Of a DNA stretch of 27,527 nucleotides, positions 6,432 through 13,840 are shown piece after piece. A program made the translations under genes and the position numbers. A model generated the notes under the pieces. It made no database searches. It saw only the letters and a program-made list of their open reading frames with translations, and had not been told where the DNA came from. Origin of the DNA: Vulcanimicrobiota bacterium (lineage in GTDB: Bacteria; Vulcanimicrobiota; Xenobia; Xenobiales; JADMJV01); the NCBI GenBank assembly GCA_023447635.1, contig JAEXNA010000063.1:1-27527 (forward strand). The letters are read 5' to 3'. Position 1 is the first letter of the stretch; each line of letters starts with the position of its first letter.

Positions 6432-8420
6432 TTGCTATCCATAAAACGCGCGCTCGCGCTACTGAGCCTGCTCTTCGTAGTGGCCGGATGTGGAGATTCG
6501 AACAACGAATTCGTCTTCACCGGCACCGCTCCTAACGTCGCCCTAACCTCTATCACGGTCGCTCCCGCCACCGCCGCCATCGTTGACGGAGAGACGCTGC
6601 AGTACACCGCCACCGCAACTTTCAGCAACGGAACTCAGCAGGTCGCCACCAACGAGGTCGCCTGGACCTCCTCGAACCCCGCCGCAGCCACCATCTCGGC
6701 CACCGGTCTAGCCACCGGCCAGGGCCAGGGGGAAACCACCATCACCGCCAGCCTCAACGGCGTCAGCGGTCAGGCGACCCTGACCGTGGCCGACCTGGCC
6801 AACATCTACGCCGTCGACGATCAGAACAACCTGGTCGCCTTCCAGAGCGACCAGGCCGGAAACCCCGCGACCTACGCTATCGAAGGCCTGGCCGCCGGTG
6901 ATGACATCGTGGGCGTCGACTTCCGTCCCCAGAACGGCTACCTCTACGGCCTGGCCTTCAACGACGGCACGGGCGACCTGACCCTCTACAATATCGCCAT
7001 CCAGACCGCCCCCGCGCCGAACGCTACCAGCGTGTTTGCCACCGCGGTCGGCGCCGCGAACGCTGACGTGTTCGCTCCTGGAACCACCTTCGGTTTCGAC
7101 TTCAACCCTTCCGTGGACCGGATCCGCATCGTCTCGAGCGACGGACGCAATCTGCGTATGAACCCGAACACCGGCGCCTATGTCCAGCCCGACGGCGACC
7201 TGAACGGCGAAGCCGAAAACGCTGACGGCGCTGCTTACACCAACAGCGTCCCGAACACCACGGCCACCACCCTGTACGTCATCGACAGCGTGACCGGCAG
7301 CATCTACCTGCAGAACCCGCCCAATGACGGCACTCTGACCGACGCTGTGGTCGTGACCGAAAACGGTGTCGACCTGCCCTTCACCGGCGTCGGCGGCTTC
7401 GACATCGCCTCGAACGTCTCGGTGGCCGCCAACAACGCCGCCGTGACTTCTGGTCAGGCTACCGCTATCCTCACGGTCGACGGCGCCAGCTACCTCTACG
7501 CCATCGATCTGGTGACGGGCGAGGCCAGCAACTACGGCGAAGTCGCCGGCAACCCGATCCGCGCCTTGGCCGTTCGTACCCTGCAGACCGGCAACACCGC
7601 CGTAGCTCTCGACGCCGCCGGCACGGGCCTGCTGCGCTTCAACACCAACACCCCCGGGACCACCAACGCCGCCGGAGCCACCCTGACCTTCGCCGCCGGT
7701 GAAGTCCTGGCCGGCCTGGACTGGCGCCCCGCTAACGGTCAGCTTTACGCCCTGGGCGTGAACGCTGCCACCGACACCGCCACCCTCTACGTCGTCGACC
7801 CCCAGACCGGCGGAGCCCTGACCCCCGTGGGCGGCGCCAACGGACTGGTCTCTTTCACCGGCGTCGACCTGCCCGACCCCAACACTTCCGGCTACGGCTT
7901 CGACTTCAACCCGACCGTCGACCGTATTCGCGTCGTTACGGGCAGCGGCCTGAACCTGCGCCTGAACCCCGTGACCGGCACCGCCGTGGATGCTGACCCG
8001 GGTACCGCCGGCACCCAGCCTGACGGTGCGCTCAACGGCGGCACCACCAGCGCTGACGGCGCAGCTTACACCAACAGCTTCGCCACCGCTCCGACCGAAG
8101 GGGTCACCACCCTCTACGTCATCGACGCTCTGACCAACTCGCTTTACCTGCAGAATCCGCCCAACGCTGGCACCGAAGTGCTGCAGGACGTGATCACTCT
8201 GGGCGGCTCGACCCTGGATTTCAACGCCGTCAACGGCTTCGACATCCGCAGCGACGTGACCGTGACCACCGCCAACGCGGCCGTCACCTCTGGCTCGGCC
8301 CTGGCCCTGCTGCAGGTCGCTGGCGACACCGGTCTCTACTCCATCAACCTGACCGACGGTGTCGCCACCCTGGTGGCCGGCAACCTCAGCGGCGTTCGCG
8401 CCCTGGCGGTCGGACTGTAG
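6432..8420 (+). CDS. Lipoprotein with Big2-like Ig domain and two DUF4394 domains
   Basis: A 662-residue protein from TTG 6432. The frame opens at GTG 6366, but TTG gives a proper lipoprotein leader (positive IKR, hydrophobic core, lipobox VAGC with Cys20) and AAAGGA lies 11 bp upstream. An Ig-like Big2 domain follows at about 36-120 (LTSITVAPATAAIVDGE onward), then two DUF4394 domains at about 124-381 and 388-662. Each contains GFDFNP(S/T)VDRIR, N(L)R(M/L)NP(N/V)TG, DGAAYTNS, LYVID and LQNPPN, so the protein arose by domain duplication. DUF4394 resembles a beta-propeller-like fold of unknown function, probably displayed on the cell surface. Codon use is strongly C-ending, suggesting high expression. 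A TATACT box at 6343-6348 is a weak promoter candidate; a strong terminator follows at 8438. Confidence 0.9.
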   Translation: MLSIKRALALLSLLFVVAGCGDSNNEFVFTGTAPNVALTSITVAPATAAIVDGETLQYTATATFSNGTQQVATNEVAWTSSNPAAATISATGLATGQGQGETTITASLNGVSGQATLTVADLANIYAVDDQNNLVAFQSDQAGNPATYAIEGLAAGDDIVGVDFRPQNGYLYGLAFNDGTGDLTLYNIAIQTAPAPNATSVFATAVGAANADVFAPGTTFGFDFNPSVDRIRIVSSDGRNLRMNPNTGAYVQPDGDLNGEAENADGAAYTNSVPNTTATTLYVIDSVTGSIYLQNPPNDGTLTDAVVVTENGVDLPFTGVGGFDIASNVSVAANNAAVTSGQATAILTVDGASYLYAIDLVTGEASNYGEVAGNPIRALAVRTLQTGNTAVALDAAGTGLLRFNTNTPGTTNAAGATLTFAAGEVLAGLDWRPANGQLYALGVNAATDTATLYVVDPQTGGALTPVGGANGLVSFTGVDLPDPNTSGYGFDFNPTVDRIRVVTGSGLNLRLNPVTGTAVDADPGTAGTQPDGALNGGTTSADGAAYTNSFATAPTEGVTTLYVIDALTNSLYLQNPPNAGTEVLQDVITLGGSTLDFNAVNGFDIRSDVTVTTANAAVTSGSALALLQVAGDTGLYSINLTDGVATLVAGNLSGVRALAVGL

Positions 8421-8437
8421 TCTCTCACCCTCGACAG

Positions 8438-8474
8438 GGCCCTCGTCTCCCCAGCGGAGGCGGGGGCCTTTTTT
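8438..8474 (+). terminator. Rho-independent terminator of the DUF4394 lipoprotein gene
   Basis: A 13-bp stem (8438-8450 with 8456-8468, two G-U pairs) and a five-base CCAGC loop are followed by a run of six T at 8469-8474. It starts 18 bp after the stop codon at 8420. Confidence 0.9.
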
Positions 8475-8514
8475 GTGGGAGGAAGACTCCAGGGCCGAGA
8501 GATAAACGTTCCCC

Positions 8515-9063
8515 ATGAGTTCGCGCCTCTGGCCTCTCCTCGCTCTCCCCCTGCTCCTCGGCTGCCCCTCGCAGCCGCTCCCCTCTCCAACTCCCACCGC
8601 CAATCCGGCCTCCACCCTTCTGCTGAAGGCCACGCAGGCGCACCAGGCTTCCGACCACGAAGGAGAGGCTTTGGCCCTGCGCGAGGCGGTAGATCTGCTG
8701 GCCAGGGAAGGCCCAACAGTTCAGCTGGAGGAGGCCCGGGCGGCGTGCGTTCAGGCTATGGTCGAAGCCGGAGACAACGTGGCCTCTTACCGCCTGTGGA
8801 AGGGGTTAGAGGCCAGAAACGGCCCCTCGACCGAGTCCAAGCGCATGAAGGAGCGGGCCCGGCAACTGATGCTGCAGCAGGCCCAGGAGTTAGAGGCTCA
8901 GGCCACCGCCGACGTCAAGGCGGGGCGTCCCCAGGCGGGGCTCTGCACTGCCCAGGCGGCTCTGCACCTCTATGAAGAGGCCGGGGCAGAGAAGGGACAG
9001 GTCGAGAAGGCGAGGGCCGGGGTCGAGGTGGTCAGGCGGGCCACCGAGAAGCCCCCGGGCTAG
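8515..9063 (+). CDS. Small helical lipoprotein of unknown function
   Basis: A 182-residue protein with a lipoprotein leader: MSSRLWPLLALPLLLGC, lipobox LLGC with Cys17. A Pro/Ser/Thr linker follows (18-33). The remainder is Ala/Glu/Gln-rich and almost entirely helical, with repeats of the style LLLKATQAHQASDHEGEAL that look TPR-like or coiled-coil, although no TPR consensus is clear. I do not recognise a family. It is likely anchored in the envelope and would serve as a binding or scaffold protein. Its TAG stop overlaps the stop of the opposite DedA gene in the four bases CTAG (9060-9063). Confidence 0.75.
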   Translation: MSSRLWPLLALPLLLGCPSQPLPSPTPTANPASTLLLKATQAHQASDHEGEALALREAVDLLAREGPTVQLEEARAACVQAMVEAGDNVASYRLWKGLEARNGPSTESKRMKERARQLMLQQAQELEAQATADVKAGRPQAGLCTAQAALHLYEEAGAEKGQVEKARAGVEVVRRATEKPPG

Positions 9064-9689
9064 GCGTGGCTGGTGCTGCGGTTCCCGCTACCGTGGCGAA
9101 AGCTCTTGGCTACTCTCCACAGGTAGGAGACCACCATAAAGCCTACCACGGCATAGGTGACGGGGTTCAGATACTGCTCGACTTTGTCGTAGTTGTCGCC
9201 TAAGACTTTTCCGGCATACGCCAGAGCCGTGGTCCAGGCGGCCGTCCCCACCAGGGTACAGGTCAGAAACGTCGGTAGTGGCATCTTCACGATGCCGGCG
9301 GGGAACGAGATGACCGAGCGCAGTCCCGGAACCAGGCGCCCCAGGAACACTGCGGCGCCGCCCCGGCGTTTGCCGAACCACTCTTTGGCCCGGTCGATCT
9401 CCTCAGGAGAAGTCGCCACCCAGTGGCCGTGCTCTTCGGCCCACCGCTTCAGCCGCTTTTCTCCAACCTTATGCCCCAGGTAGTAGAGGAAAACCTGGCC
9501 CGCAAAAGAGCCCAGGGTTCCAGCCACGATGACGCCCAGCAGCGAAAGCTCGCCTTGTTCTGACAGGAGGCCGCCGACCGGCATGATCAGCTCGGAGGGG
9601 ATGGGAGGGAAAAGATTTTCCAGCAGCATCAGGGCAAAAATGCCCAGGTAGCTGCCTTTATCGATGACGGACGTGATCCATTCGAACAC
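9060..9689 (-). CDS. DedA family membrane protein
   Basis: A 209-residue protein from GTG 9689, with GAGG 7 bp upstream. The frame is open for 98 further codons, but those residues are Gly/Pro/Ser-rich and unlike the family. DedA hallmarks are present: the re-entrant loop ENLFPPIPSELIMPVGG (about 22-38), FLGRLVPGLRSVISFPAGIVKMP with its two functional Arg residues, and about four or five hydrophobic membrane segments ending near YLWRVAKSF. DedA proteins are inner-membrane lipid carriers, implicated in flipping undecaprenyl phosphate or phosphatidylethanolamine and in resistance to cationic peptides. Neighbouring genes give no further hint of the lipid. A perfect GGGGA-CTT-TCCCC hairpin lies just upstream at 9706-9718. 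Confidence 0.93.
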   Translation of the reverse strand: MFEWITSVIDKGSYLGIFALMLLENLFPPIPSELIMPVGGLLSEQGELSLLGVIVAGTLGSFAGQVFLYYLGHKVGEKRLKRWAEEHGHWVATSPEEIDRAKEWFGKRRGGAAVFLGRLVPGLRSVISFPAGIVKMPLPTFLTCTLVGTAAWTTALAYAGKVLGDNYDKVEQYLNPVTYAVVGFMVVSYLWRVAKSFRHGSGNRSTSHA

Positions 9690-9890
9690 AGGGGTACCTC
9701 GCGAAGGGGACTTTCCCCGAGGGTAAACCGAGTCGGCTCCCGTCAGACCATCCCTCGGCTCGGCGCTCACCACCGCCAGAGTATGGGGTTCCTGGTTGTC
9801 GCCCCCTCCGCTCGAGGGGGTCGCTTTATCCCAGGTGATACTCTCAGCGCCCGAGCCATAACGCACAGTAGGGCCAGGAGGAAAGAACTT

Positions 9891-10037
9891 ATGCATGCCA
9901 ATCACCACCCCGAACAGACCCGACGCCTGCCCACCAGGCTGAAGCTGATGCTGGCCGTCCCGGTGGCCATCCTCGTCTGCCAACTCTTGCTGCTGGCTTT
10001 CGCCGGTTCCTCGGACGCCATCGCTACGCCCTGGTAG
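9891..10037 (+). CDS. 48-residue single-pass membrane protein
   Basis: A small gene with an excellent AGGAGG site 9 bp before ATG 9891. The product has a His/Arg-rich cytoplasmic start (MHANHHPEQTRRLPTRLK), one hydrophobic helix at about 19-38 (LMLAVPVAILVCQLLLLAFA) and a short polar tail GSSDAIATPW. By the positive-inside rule the N-terminus would face the cytoplasm. There is no recognisable family. It lies between the DedA gene (divergent) and the tRNA-Trp promoter, and could be a small membrane regulator. Function is unknown. Confidence 0.65.
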   Translation: MHANHHPEQTRRLPTRLKLMLAVPVAILVCQLLLLAFAGSSDAIATPW

Positions 10038-10091
10038 CGAGTCGCCCGTGCAGCCGGGAAGCGCGACTTAGGCAAACTTGACCTCGCCTAG

Positions 10092-10120
10092 TTGACCTTT
10101 GCTCGACCTGTCCCTATAAT
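10092..10120 (+). promoter_or_regulatory. Consensus sigma-70 type promoter of the tRNA-Trp gene
   Basis: TTGACC (10092-10097) and TATAAT (10115-10120) are separated by exactly 17 bp. Transcription would start near 10127, about 38 bp before the mature tRNA. This is the best housekeeping promoter in the window. Confidence 0.88.
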
Positions 10121-10164
10121 GGCGAAGTTCCGCAGGGATTACCCCCTGATGACCTGTTCATCTT

Positions 10165-10240
10165 AGGGGTGTAGCTCAGTTGGTAGAGCAACGGTCTCCA
10201 AAACCGTAGGTCGCAGGTTCGAGTCCTGTCGCCCCTGCCA
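10165..10240 (+). tRNA. tRNA-Trp (anticodon CCA)
   Basis: A complete 76-base tRNA. The acceptor stem AGGGGTG pairs with CGCCCCT (one G-U), followed by discriminator G and an encoded CCA at 10238-10240. The D-arm has GCTCAGTTGGTAGAGC. The anticodon arm ACGGT-CTCCAAA-ACCGT carries CCA, which reads UGG. The T-arm contains GTTCGAGTC. It is a single-gene transcription unit with its own promoter and terminator. The common neighbours of tRNA-Trp (secE, nusG, ribosomal protein genes) are absent here. Confidence 0.98.
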
Positions 10241-10248
10241 GGAACAAG

Positions 10249-10280
10249 AAAGCCCGGTCTAACCGCCGGGCTTTTTCTTT
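10249..10280 (+). terminator. Rho-independent terminator after tRNA-Trp
   Basis: AAAGCCCGG (10249-10257) pairs with CCGGGCTTT (10266-10274) around an eight-base loop, followed by a T-rich tail (TTTTTCTTTTCT). It begins eight bases after the tRNA 3' end. Confidence 0.93.
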
Positions 10281-10359
10281 TCTAAGAGACACCAGCGACC
10301 CACGGTCGCAGGTGGCCTCGCTACGCTCTCGGAGTGATGACAGCTGGAAATGGGAGGGT

Positions 10360-10584
10360 CTACCCCAGAAAGCTCCAACCGCCTTTGGCGAAATCGGCTG
10401 CGGCCTTAGCCGCGTTTTTGAAGAACGAACCCGACTTCTCTTCCGTCTGGCTCGGCACGAATCTGTCTTGAGGAAGACCAAGCGAGGCCGACGTCGCCCC
10501 GATCATAGAGCGGGTGAGGGCATCCAGACGAGCGGACTCGTGGGCGGCGCTGCTCTGGGGCCGGGTCGGTTGGAAATTCAGCAT
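10360..10584 (-). CDS. Small hypothetical protein, 74 residues
   Basis: A 74-residue frame from ATG 10584, preceded by TTAGGA about 9 bp upstream. The first half is polar and probably disordered (MLNFQPTRPQSSAAHESARL); the C-terminal third (SGSFFKNAAKAAADFAKGG) would form an amphipathic helix before WSFLG. No signal peptide or known family is visible. The segment QDRFVPSQTEEKSG loosely resembles the motif shared by the proteins at 15229 and 15538. It stands alone between the tRNA terminator and the UPF0178 gene, in divergent orientation to the latter. Confidence 0.5.
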   Translation of the reverse strand: MLNFQPTRPQSSAAHESARLDALTRSMIGATSASLGLPQDRFVPSQTEEKSGSFFKNAAKAAADFAKGGWSFLG

Positions 10585-10670
10585 GGCTCTATCCTAACCG
10601 ACGGATGTTACAAAATCACGATAGAGATCGCTTTGCAGCCGCGTCTCGGAAAGGCTAAAATTCAGCCCAG

Positions 10671-11147
10671 ATGAGCCCTACCCCCCGAATCCTGGTGGAC
10701 GCCGATGCTGTCCCCGGCGATGTCAAACGCCTGATGTTCCGCGCGGCCGAGCGAGAAGCGGTCCCGCTGGTACTCGTCGCCAACGTGACTCTGAAGCATC
10801 CCGAGAGCCCGCTCTTTTCGAGTGTCGTGGTCGATGGCGCCTTCAACGCGGCCGACGACTGGCTGGCCGAACAGGCCGGCCCTGCCGATCTGGTCATCAC
10901 CGCCGACATCCCACTGGCGGGTCGCGCCGTCGCCAAAGGGGCGACCGTCCTGAACCCGCGAGGCGATGTTTACACCGAAGAAAACGTCGGCGCCAAACTG
11001 GCCACTCGCAACCTGATGGACGACCTGCGCGGCGCCAACGTGGTGCAAGGCGGTGGCCCCCGTCCTTACAGTAAAAAAGACCTGCACCGTTTCGCCTCGG
11101 CCTTCAACACCACGCTACAGAAGGTCAAGCGGCTCTCCTCGATTTAA
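10671..11147 (+). CDS. UPF0178 (YaiI/YqxD) family protein
   Basis: A 158-residue protein with the family signatures RILVDADAVPGDVK at the N-terminus, VVDGAFNAADDWL, DLVITADIPLAGRAVAKGA and LNPRGDVYTEENV, and length close to the usual 150 residues. The repeated Asp residues and fold resemble PIN/NYN nucleases, so an RNase-like activity has been proposed for the family; this is not established. It is cytoplasmic with no signal. No clear ribosome site is visible close to ATG 10671, but the domain begins within six residues, so the start is secure. The lipoprotein gene at 11200 follows after 52 bp and may be cotranscribed. Confidence 0.92.
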   Translation: MSPTPRILVDADAVPGDVKRLMFRAAEREAVPLVLVANVTLKHPESPLFSSVVVDGAFNAADDWLAEQAGPADLVITADIPLAGRAVAKGATVLNPRGDVYTEENVGAKLATRNLMDDLRGANVVQGGGPRPYSKKDLHRFASAFNTTLQKVKRLSSI

Positions 11148-11199
11148 GCATTCCTCGCAGCACGAGATTAAAGCTGAGAAACATGGGTATTCCAAGGGA

Positions 11200-11556
11200 A
11201 TGAAAAAGCTGCTCTTTGCGTTGGCCGCGACCTGCCTGGTCTGCGGCTGTGGAATCAACACCGTCACCGAACAGGAGATTGCCGCCATCAAGCCCGGAGA
11301 CGTCGTGATCTGGCGTTATCAGAAGGCGTCTGACGAGAACAAGTCCTGGATGTACGCGGACAAGATCGAGGCCGTCGACGGTGACAAGGTCACCTTCCTG
11401 ACCTCAGTCAAAGAGAGCAACGATAAGCGGATGAGCGAGATCCGAGAGTTTCACGAAGAGAAACTCACCACCACGCTGACCGAGATGAAGAAGTACCATG
11501 CCGCACAAGCCCCGGACGAAAAAATGATCATCGAGATCCAGCCCCCCGAGAAGTAG
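11200..11556 (+). CDS. Small lipoprotein of unknown function
   Basis: A 118-residue protein starting MKKLLFALAATCLVCGCG: a clear lipoprotein leader with lipobox VCGC (Cys17). The mature part begins INTVTEQEIAAIKPGDVVIWRY, which reads like a small beta-barrel in the style of KOW/SH3, and continues VDGDKVTFLTSVKESND, then a charged helix rich in Glu/Lys, ending IIEIQPPEK. It should be anchored on the outer face of a membrane. The ribosome site AAGGGA is very close to the ATG, which is odd, but the leader fixes the start. I cannot name a family. Confidence 0.75.
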   Translation: MKKLLFALAATCLVCGCGINTVTEQEIAAIKPGDVVIWRYQKASDENKSWMYADKIEAVDGDKVTFLTSVKESNDKRMSEIREFHEEKLTTTLTEMKKYHAAQAPDEKMIIEIQPPEK

Positions 11557-11798
11557 GCTTCACCGTCGCGTATACAGGACGATACGCCGGGTCGGAGGAC
11601 ACATCAAGACAGAGGAAGAGTGGAACTGGGCGGAGCTGCCAGTGGCCTCTGTTAGGCCCATAAAGTAGCCTTTCGCGCCCTAAGGCAGAAGTTGGCGCGT
11701 CCACTATAACGCATCCCCGCAAATCAGCACAAGCGAGCGTTTCACAAACAGGACTATCTTCCATGTGTTAAGCTTATAGGATGGAGGGGAATCGTCCT

Positions 11799-13442
11799 AT
11801 GGCCAACGTCACAGGCGGTCGGACCGCGCGCCGCGGCTCTGCACTGCTGTTCATTATGGTGATCACCGTATTTGTCGTGCTCATCGCCGGGGCGGTAGGC
11901 AGCCTCTCCCAGCGCCAGCTCTCTAGCGTAGCCACCCAGAACTGGCAGAAGCAGGCTCGCTACGCCGCCTACTCTGGCGTGCAAGACGGACTCGAACGGT
12001 TGGCGACCGACCGCAACTGGGCCAGCCCGCTTCTCGACGTTCCCCTCGACGAAGAAGGCGGAGCGGAATACTCGGTCCGCTTCGACAACAACTTGGCCAG
12101 AACGGAAGGGCGCTACGCCGTCGACAACGTGACCTGGATCCCATCAGGCTCCGCCTACCTCTTCTCCATCGGAGAGATACCTAACCGCGCTGACGAAGCC
12201 GTAGCCGCCTTTGCGGCTGTGATTGGACCCCAACAGATGAAGTTCAATCACGCAATCTTCGGAACCGAGCGGGTCGTCATCGACAACTCGAAAGTGCTCG
12301 ATTGGGACCAGGATGGCGTTTCCGAGGGCGGAAGTCGCCAGGCCCACGTGGGGACCAACAGCAACACCGTTCTCCCCGCCTCCCCTTCCTCCCCCATCCT
12401 GGCCACGAGCGGCTCCAGCATCGAAGGCGAACTCCGGATCGGAGTCGGAGGCAGCCTGGACCTGATCAACGACGCCGACTCGACCCACCAGGGCAAAAAA
12501 ATCGCCGACGAGGCCAAGGTACTCACCGACATCCCGCCCTTCACCGACCCTTTCACCATGACCGGCGCCTTGACTCTACCGGCCACTCCCAACCGCGACG
12601 GCTACATCGGCTACCTGTTGCACCCCGGGGTGTACGAAGACGTGACGGTTCCTGCTGGTGCAACCCTGCTACTCGCTCCGGTGGCAGCCGAAAGACCCGT
12701 CGGGTCCGGGCAGATCAAAGCGCTGTCCACCTACTCTTTCGACACCCTGACCCTGGAGCCCGGAGCCTCCATCGTGGTGCAAGGAGCGCCCGGCGCCGGG
12801 CGCATACCGCCGAACGATAGCTTCCCGATCAAGGTGTTCATTCGCGACGCGCTAGAATTTCAGGGCGGCAACCGAACGAATTGGAACAGCGACGCGGACG
12901 CCCCCTTCAAGGCCGAGGCGCTGCAACTGTACTTTGCCGGTGCCAACACACGCCTGCGCGCCAGCGGTCCACCTTCCAAGCTTGCCATGACCGTGGCGGG
13001 AAGCGACCTCTTCGCCCACCTCGATGGAGTTCAGTTTTACGGAGCGATCCTGGGCAAGGACGTCAGACTGAGCAATTCTGACTTGCACTTCGACCTGCGC
13101 CTTCGCTCCGTTCCGCTCGAAGGCGTAGGTGAACTGGCCATCCAGTCTATAGTCGAGCTGCCGACCTCGACCGCTCTGCTCGCGCAGCAAGCGGGAGGAG
13201 CACCTCAAGCTATGGCCGCGAAGCCTCCGACTCTCAACGAGCCCGAGACTCCCCTGGCCGCTTGGCCGGGCCCGGCCGATCCCCCGGTCGACCCGCCAGT
13301 TATACCTCCGGCTGACCCTCCCGCCGATCCTCCCGCCGATCCTCCAGCCGACCCGGCTGATCCTCCAGCCGACCCTCCAGCCGACCCTCCGGTGGCCCCG
13401 GACGCTCCTCACACCGGCAACTGCGTGGACTGTCACACCTGA
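11799..13442 (+). CDS. PilX-like type IV pilus accessory protein with Pro-rich tail and terminal CxxCH
   Basis: A 547-residue protein from ATG 11799; an in-frame ATG at 11781 overlaps the GGAGGGG ribosome site and is rejected. The N-terminus, a basic stretch then RRGSALLFIMVITVFVVLIAGAVG and a long amphipathic helix (SQRQLSSVATQNWQKQARYA), matches PilX/PilX_N proteins, which join pilus tips. The large exported region (about 130-470) is beta-rich and resembles extracellular domains on such proteins. Residues 487-540 are a Pro-Ala-Asp repeat (PADPP units), and the chain ends NCVDCHT, a perfect CxxCH haem c motif (Cys542, Cys545, His546). It heads a three-gene operon: its TGA shares a base with the next ATG. 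The haem reading is inference. Confidence 0.85.
   Translation: MANVTGGRTARRGSALLFIMVITVFVVLIAGAVGSLSQRQLSSVATQNWQKQARYAAYSGVQDGLERLATDRNWASPLLDVPLDEEGGAEYSVRFDNNLARTEGRYAVDNVTWIPSGSAYLFSIGEIPNRADEAVAAFAAVIGPQQMKFNHAIFGTERVVIDNSKVLDWDQDGVSEGGSRQAHVGTNSNTVLPASPSSPILATSGSSIEGELRIGVGGSLDLINDADSTHQGKKIADEAKVLTDIPPFTDPFTMTGALTLPATPNRDGYIGYLLHPGVYEDVTVPAGATLLLAPVAAERPVGSGQIKALSTYSFDTLTLEPGASIVVQGAPGAGRIPPNDSFPIKVFIRDALEFQGGNRTNWNSDADAPFKAEALQLYFAGANTRLRASGPPSKLAMTVAGSDLFAHLDGVQFYGAILGKDVRLSNSDLHFDLRLRSVPLEGVGELAIQSIVELPTSTALLAQQAGGAPQAMAAKPPTLNEPETPLAAWPGPADPPVDPPVIPPADPPADPPADPPADPADPPADPPADPPVAPDAPHTGNCVDCHT
13278..13397 (+). repeat. Coding tandem repeat of 12-bp PADP/PADPP units
   Basis: Degenerate units of the form GA(T/C)CCTCC(C/A)GCC encode repeated Ala-Asp-Pro-Pro in the tail of the PilX-like gene. 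Identical neighbouring units suggest slippage, so the copy number may vary between strains. Confidence 0.8.
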
Positions 13443-13840
13443 TGCGAAGCGCCCAGAGCGGTCACAACTTGTTGGAGATGATCGTTGCCGTCTTCATCTT
13501 CTCGTTCGTAGCGATCGGCGTGGTCTCGATCTGGGTCATGCATTACAAGAGCATGGAAAAAGCCAACGGCCGCCTGGCCGCCCAGTTCCTGGCGAGCGAA
13601 CTGACCGAGCAGTGCGTTGCGGCCGGCTGGCAGGGCGTCGACACCTTACAGGGCTCGCCTGAGAACTTTACCCTCAAAGAGACCGTGCGGGATGTCCCCA
13701 AAGAGGTGCAGTACACCTCGGCAGTGCTGGTCGAAAACCGCACCCCCCGCCTGAAGGAAGTGACCGTACGGGTCCTCTGGCGCGAGTCAGGGAGAACGGG
13801 AAAGCTCGAATACAAATCTCTGCTGGCGAAGAATGGCTAG
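13442..13840 (+). CDS. Type IV prepilin-like protein (PilV/GspI type)
   Basis: A 132-residue protein with a type III (prepilin) signal: MRSAQSG|HNLLEMIVAVFIF, cut after Gly7, leaving Glu at +5, followed by a hydrophobic helix to about residue 32. The Glu at +5 and the short leader are the features recognised by prepilin peptidase. The C-terminal domain (about 45-132) is a small beta-rich unit with VQYTSAVLVENRTPRLKEVTVRVLWRESG, as in PilV or minor pseudopilin I. It is the second gene of the operon; its ATG overlaps the previous stop by one base (TGATG), implying translational coupling. It is predicted to be a minor pilin assembling at the tip of a type IV pilus or type II secretion pseudopilus. 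Confidence 0.88.
   Translation: MRSAQSGHNLLEMIVAVFIFSFVAIGVVSIWVMHYKSMEKANGRLAAQFLASELTEQCVAAGWQGVDTLQGSPENFTLKETVRDVPKEVQYTSAVLVENRTPRLKEVTVRVLWRESGRTGKLEYKSLLAKNG

Noticed and set aside
6708..8633. A 641-codon open frame on the minus strand across the DUF4394 lipoprotein gene
   Set aside because: Its Val/Gly/Asp-heavy, featureless product is the reverse image of the strongly C-ending codons of the real gene, it has no ribosome site, and it runs through the terminator at 8438.
9690..9983. A 98-residue N-terminal extension of the DedA protein
   Set aside because: The extra residues are Gly/Pro/Ser-rich and unlike DedA, while GTG 9689 has a good ribosome site and places the hydrophobic start correctly; the extension also overlaps the 48-residue gene.
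10165..10240. tRNA-Trp as an integration site
   Set aside because: No duplicated tRNA 3' end, integrase or atypical DNA is found on either side within the window.
12852..13436. Minus-strand frame opposite the proline-rich tail of the PilX-like gene
   Set aside because: Its Gly/Arg/Ile repeats are simply the complement of the PADPP-encoding repeat.
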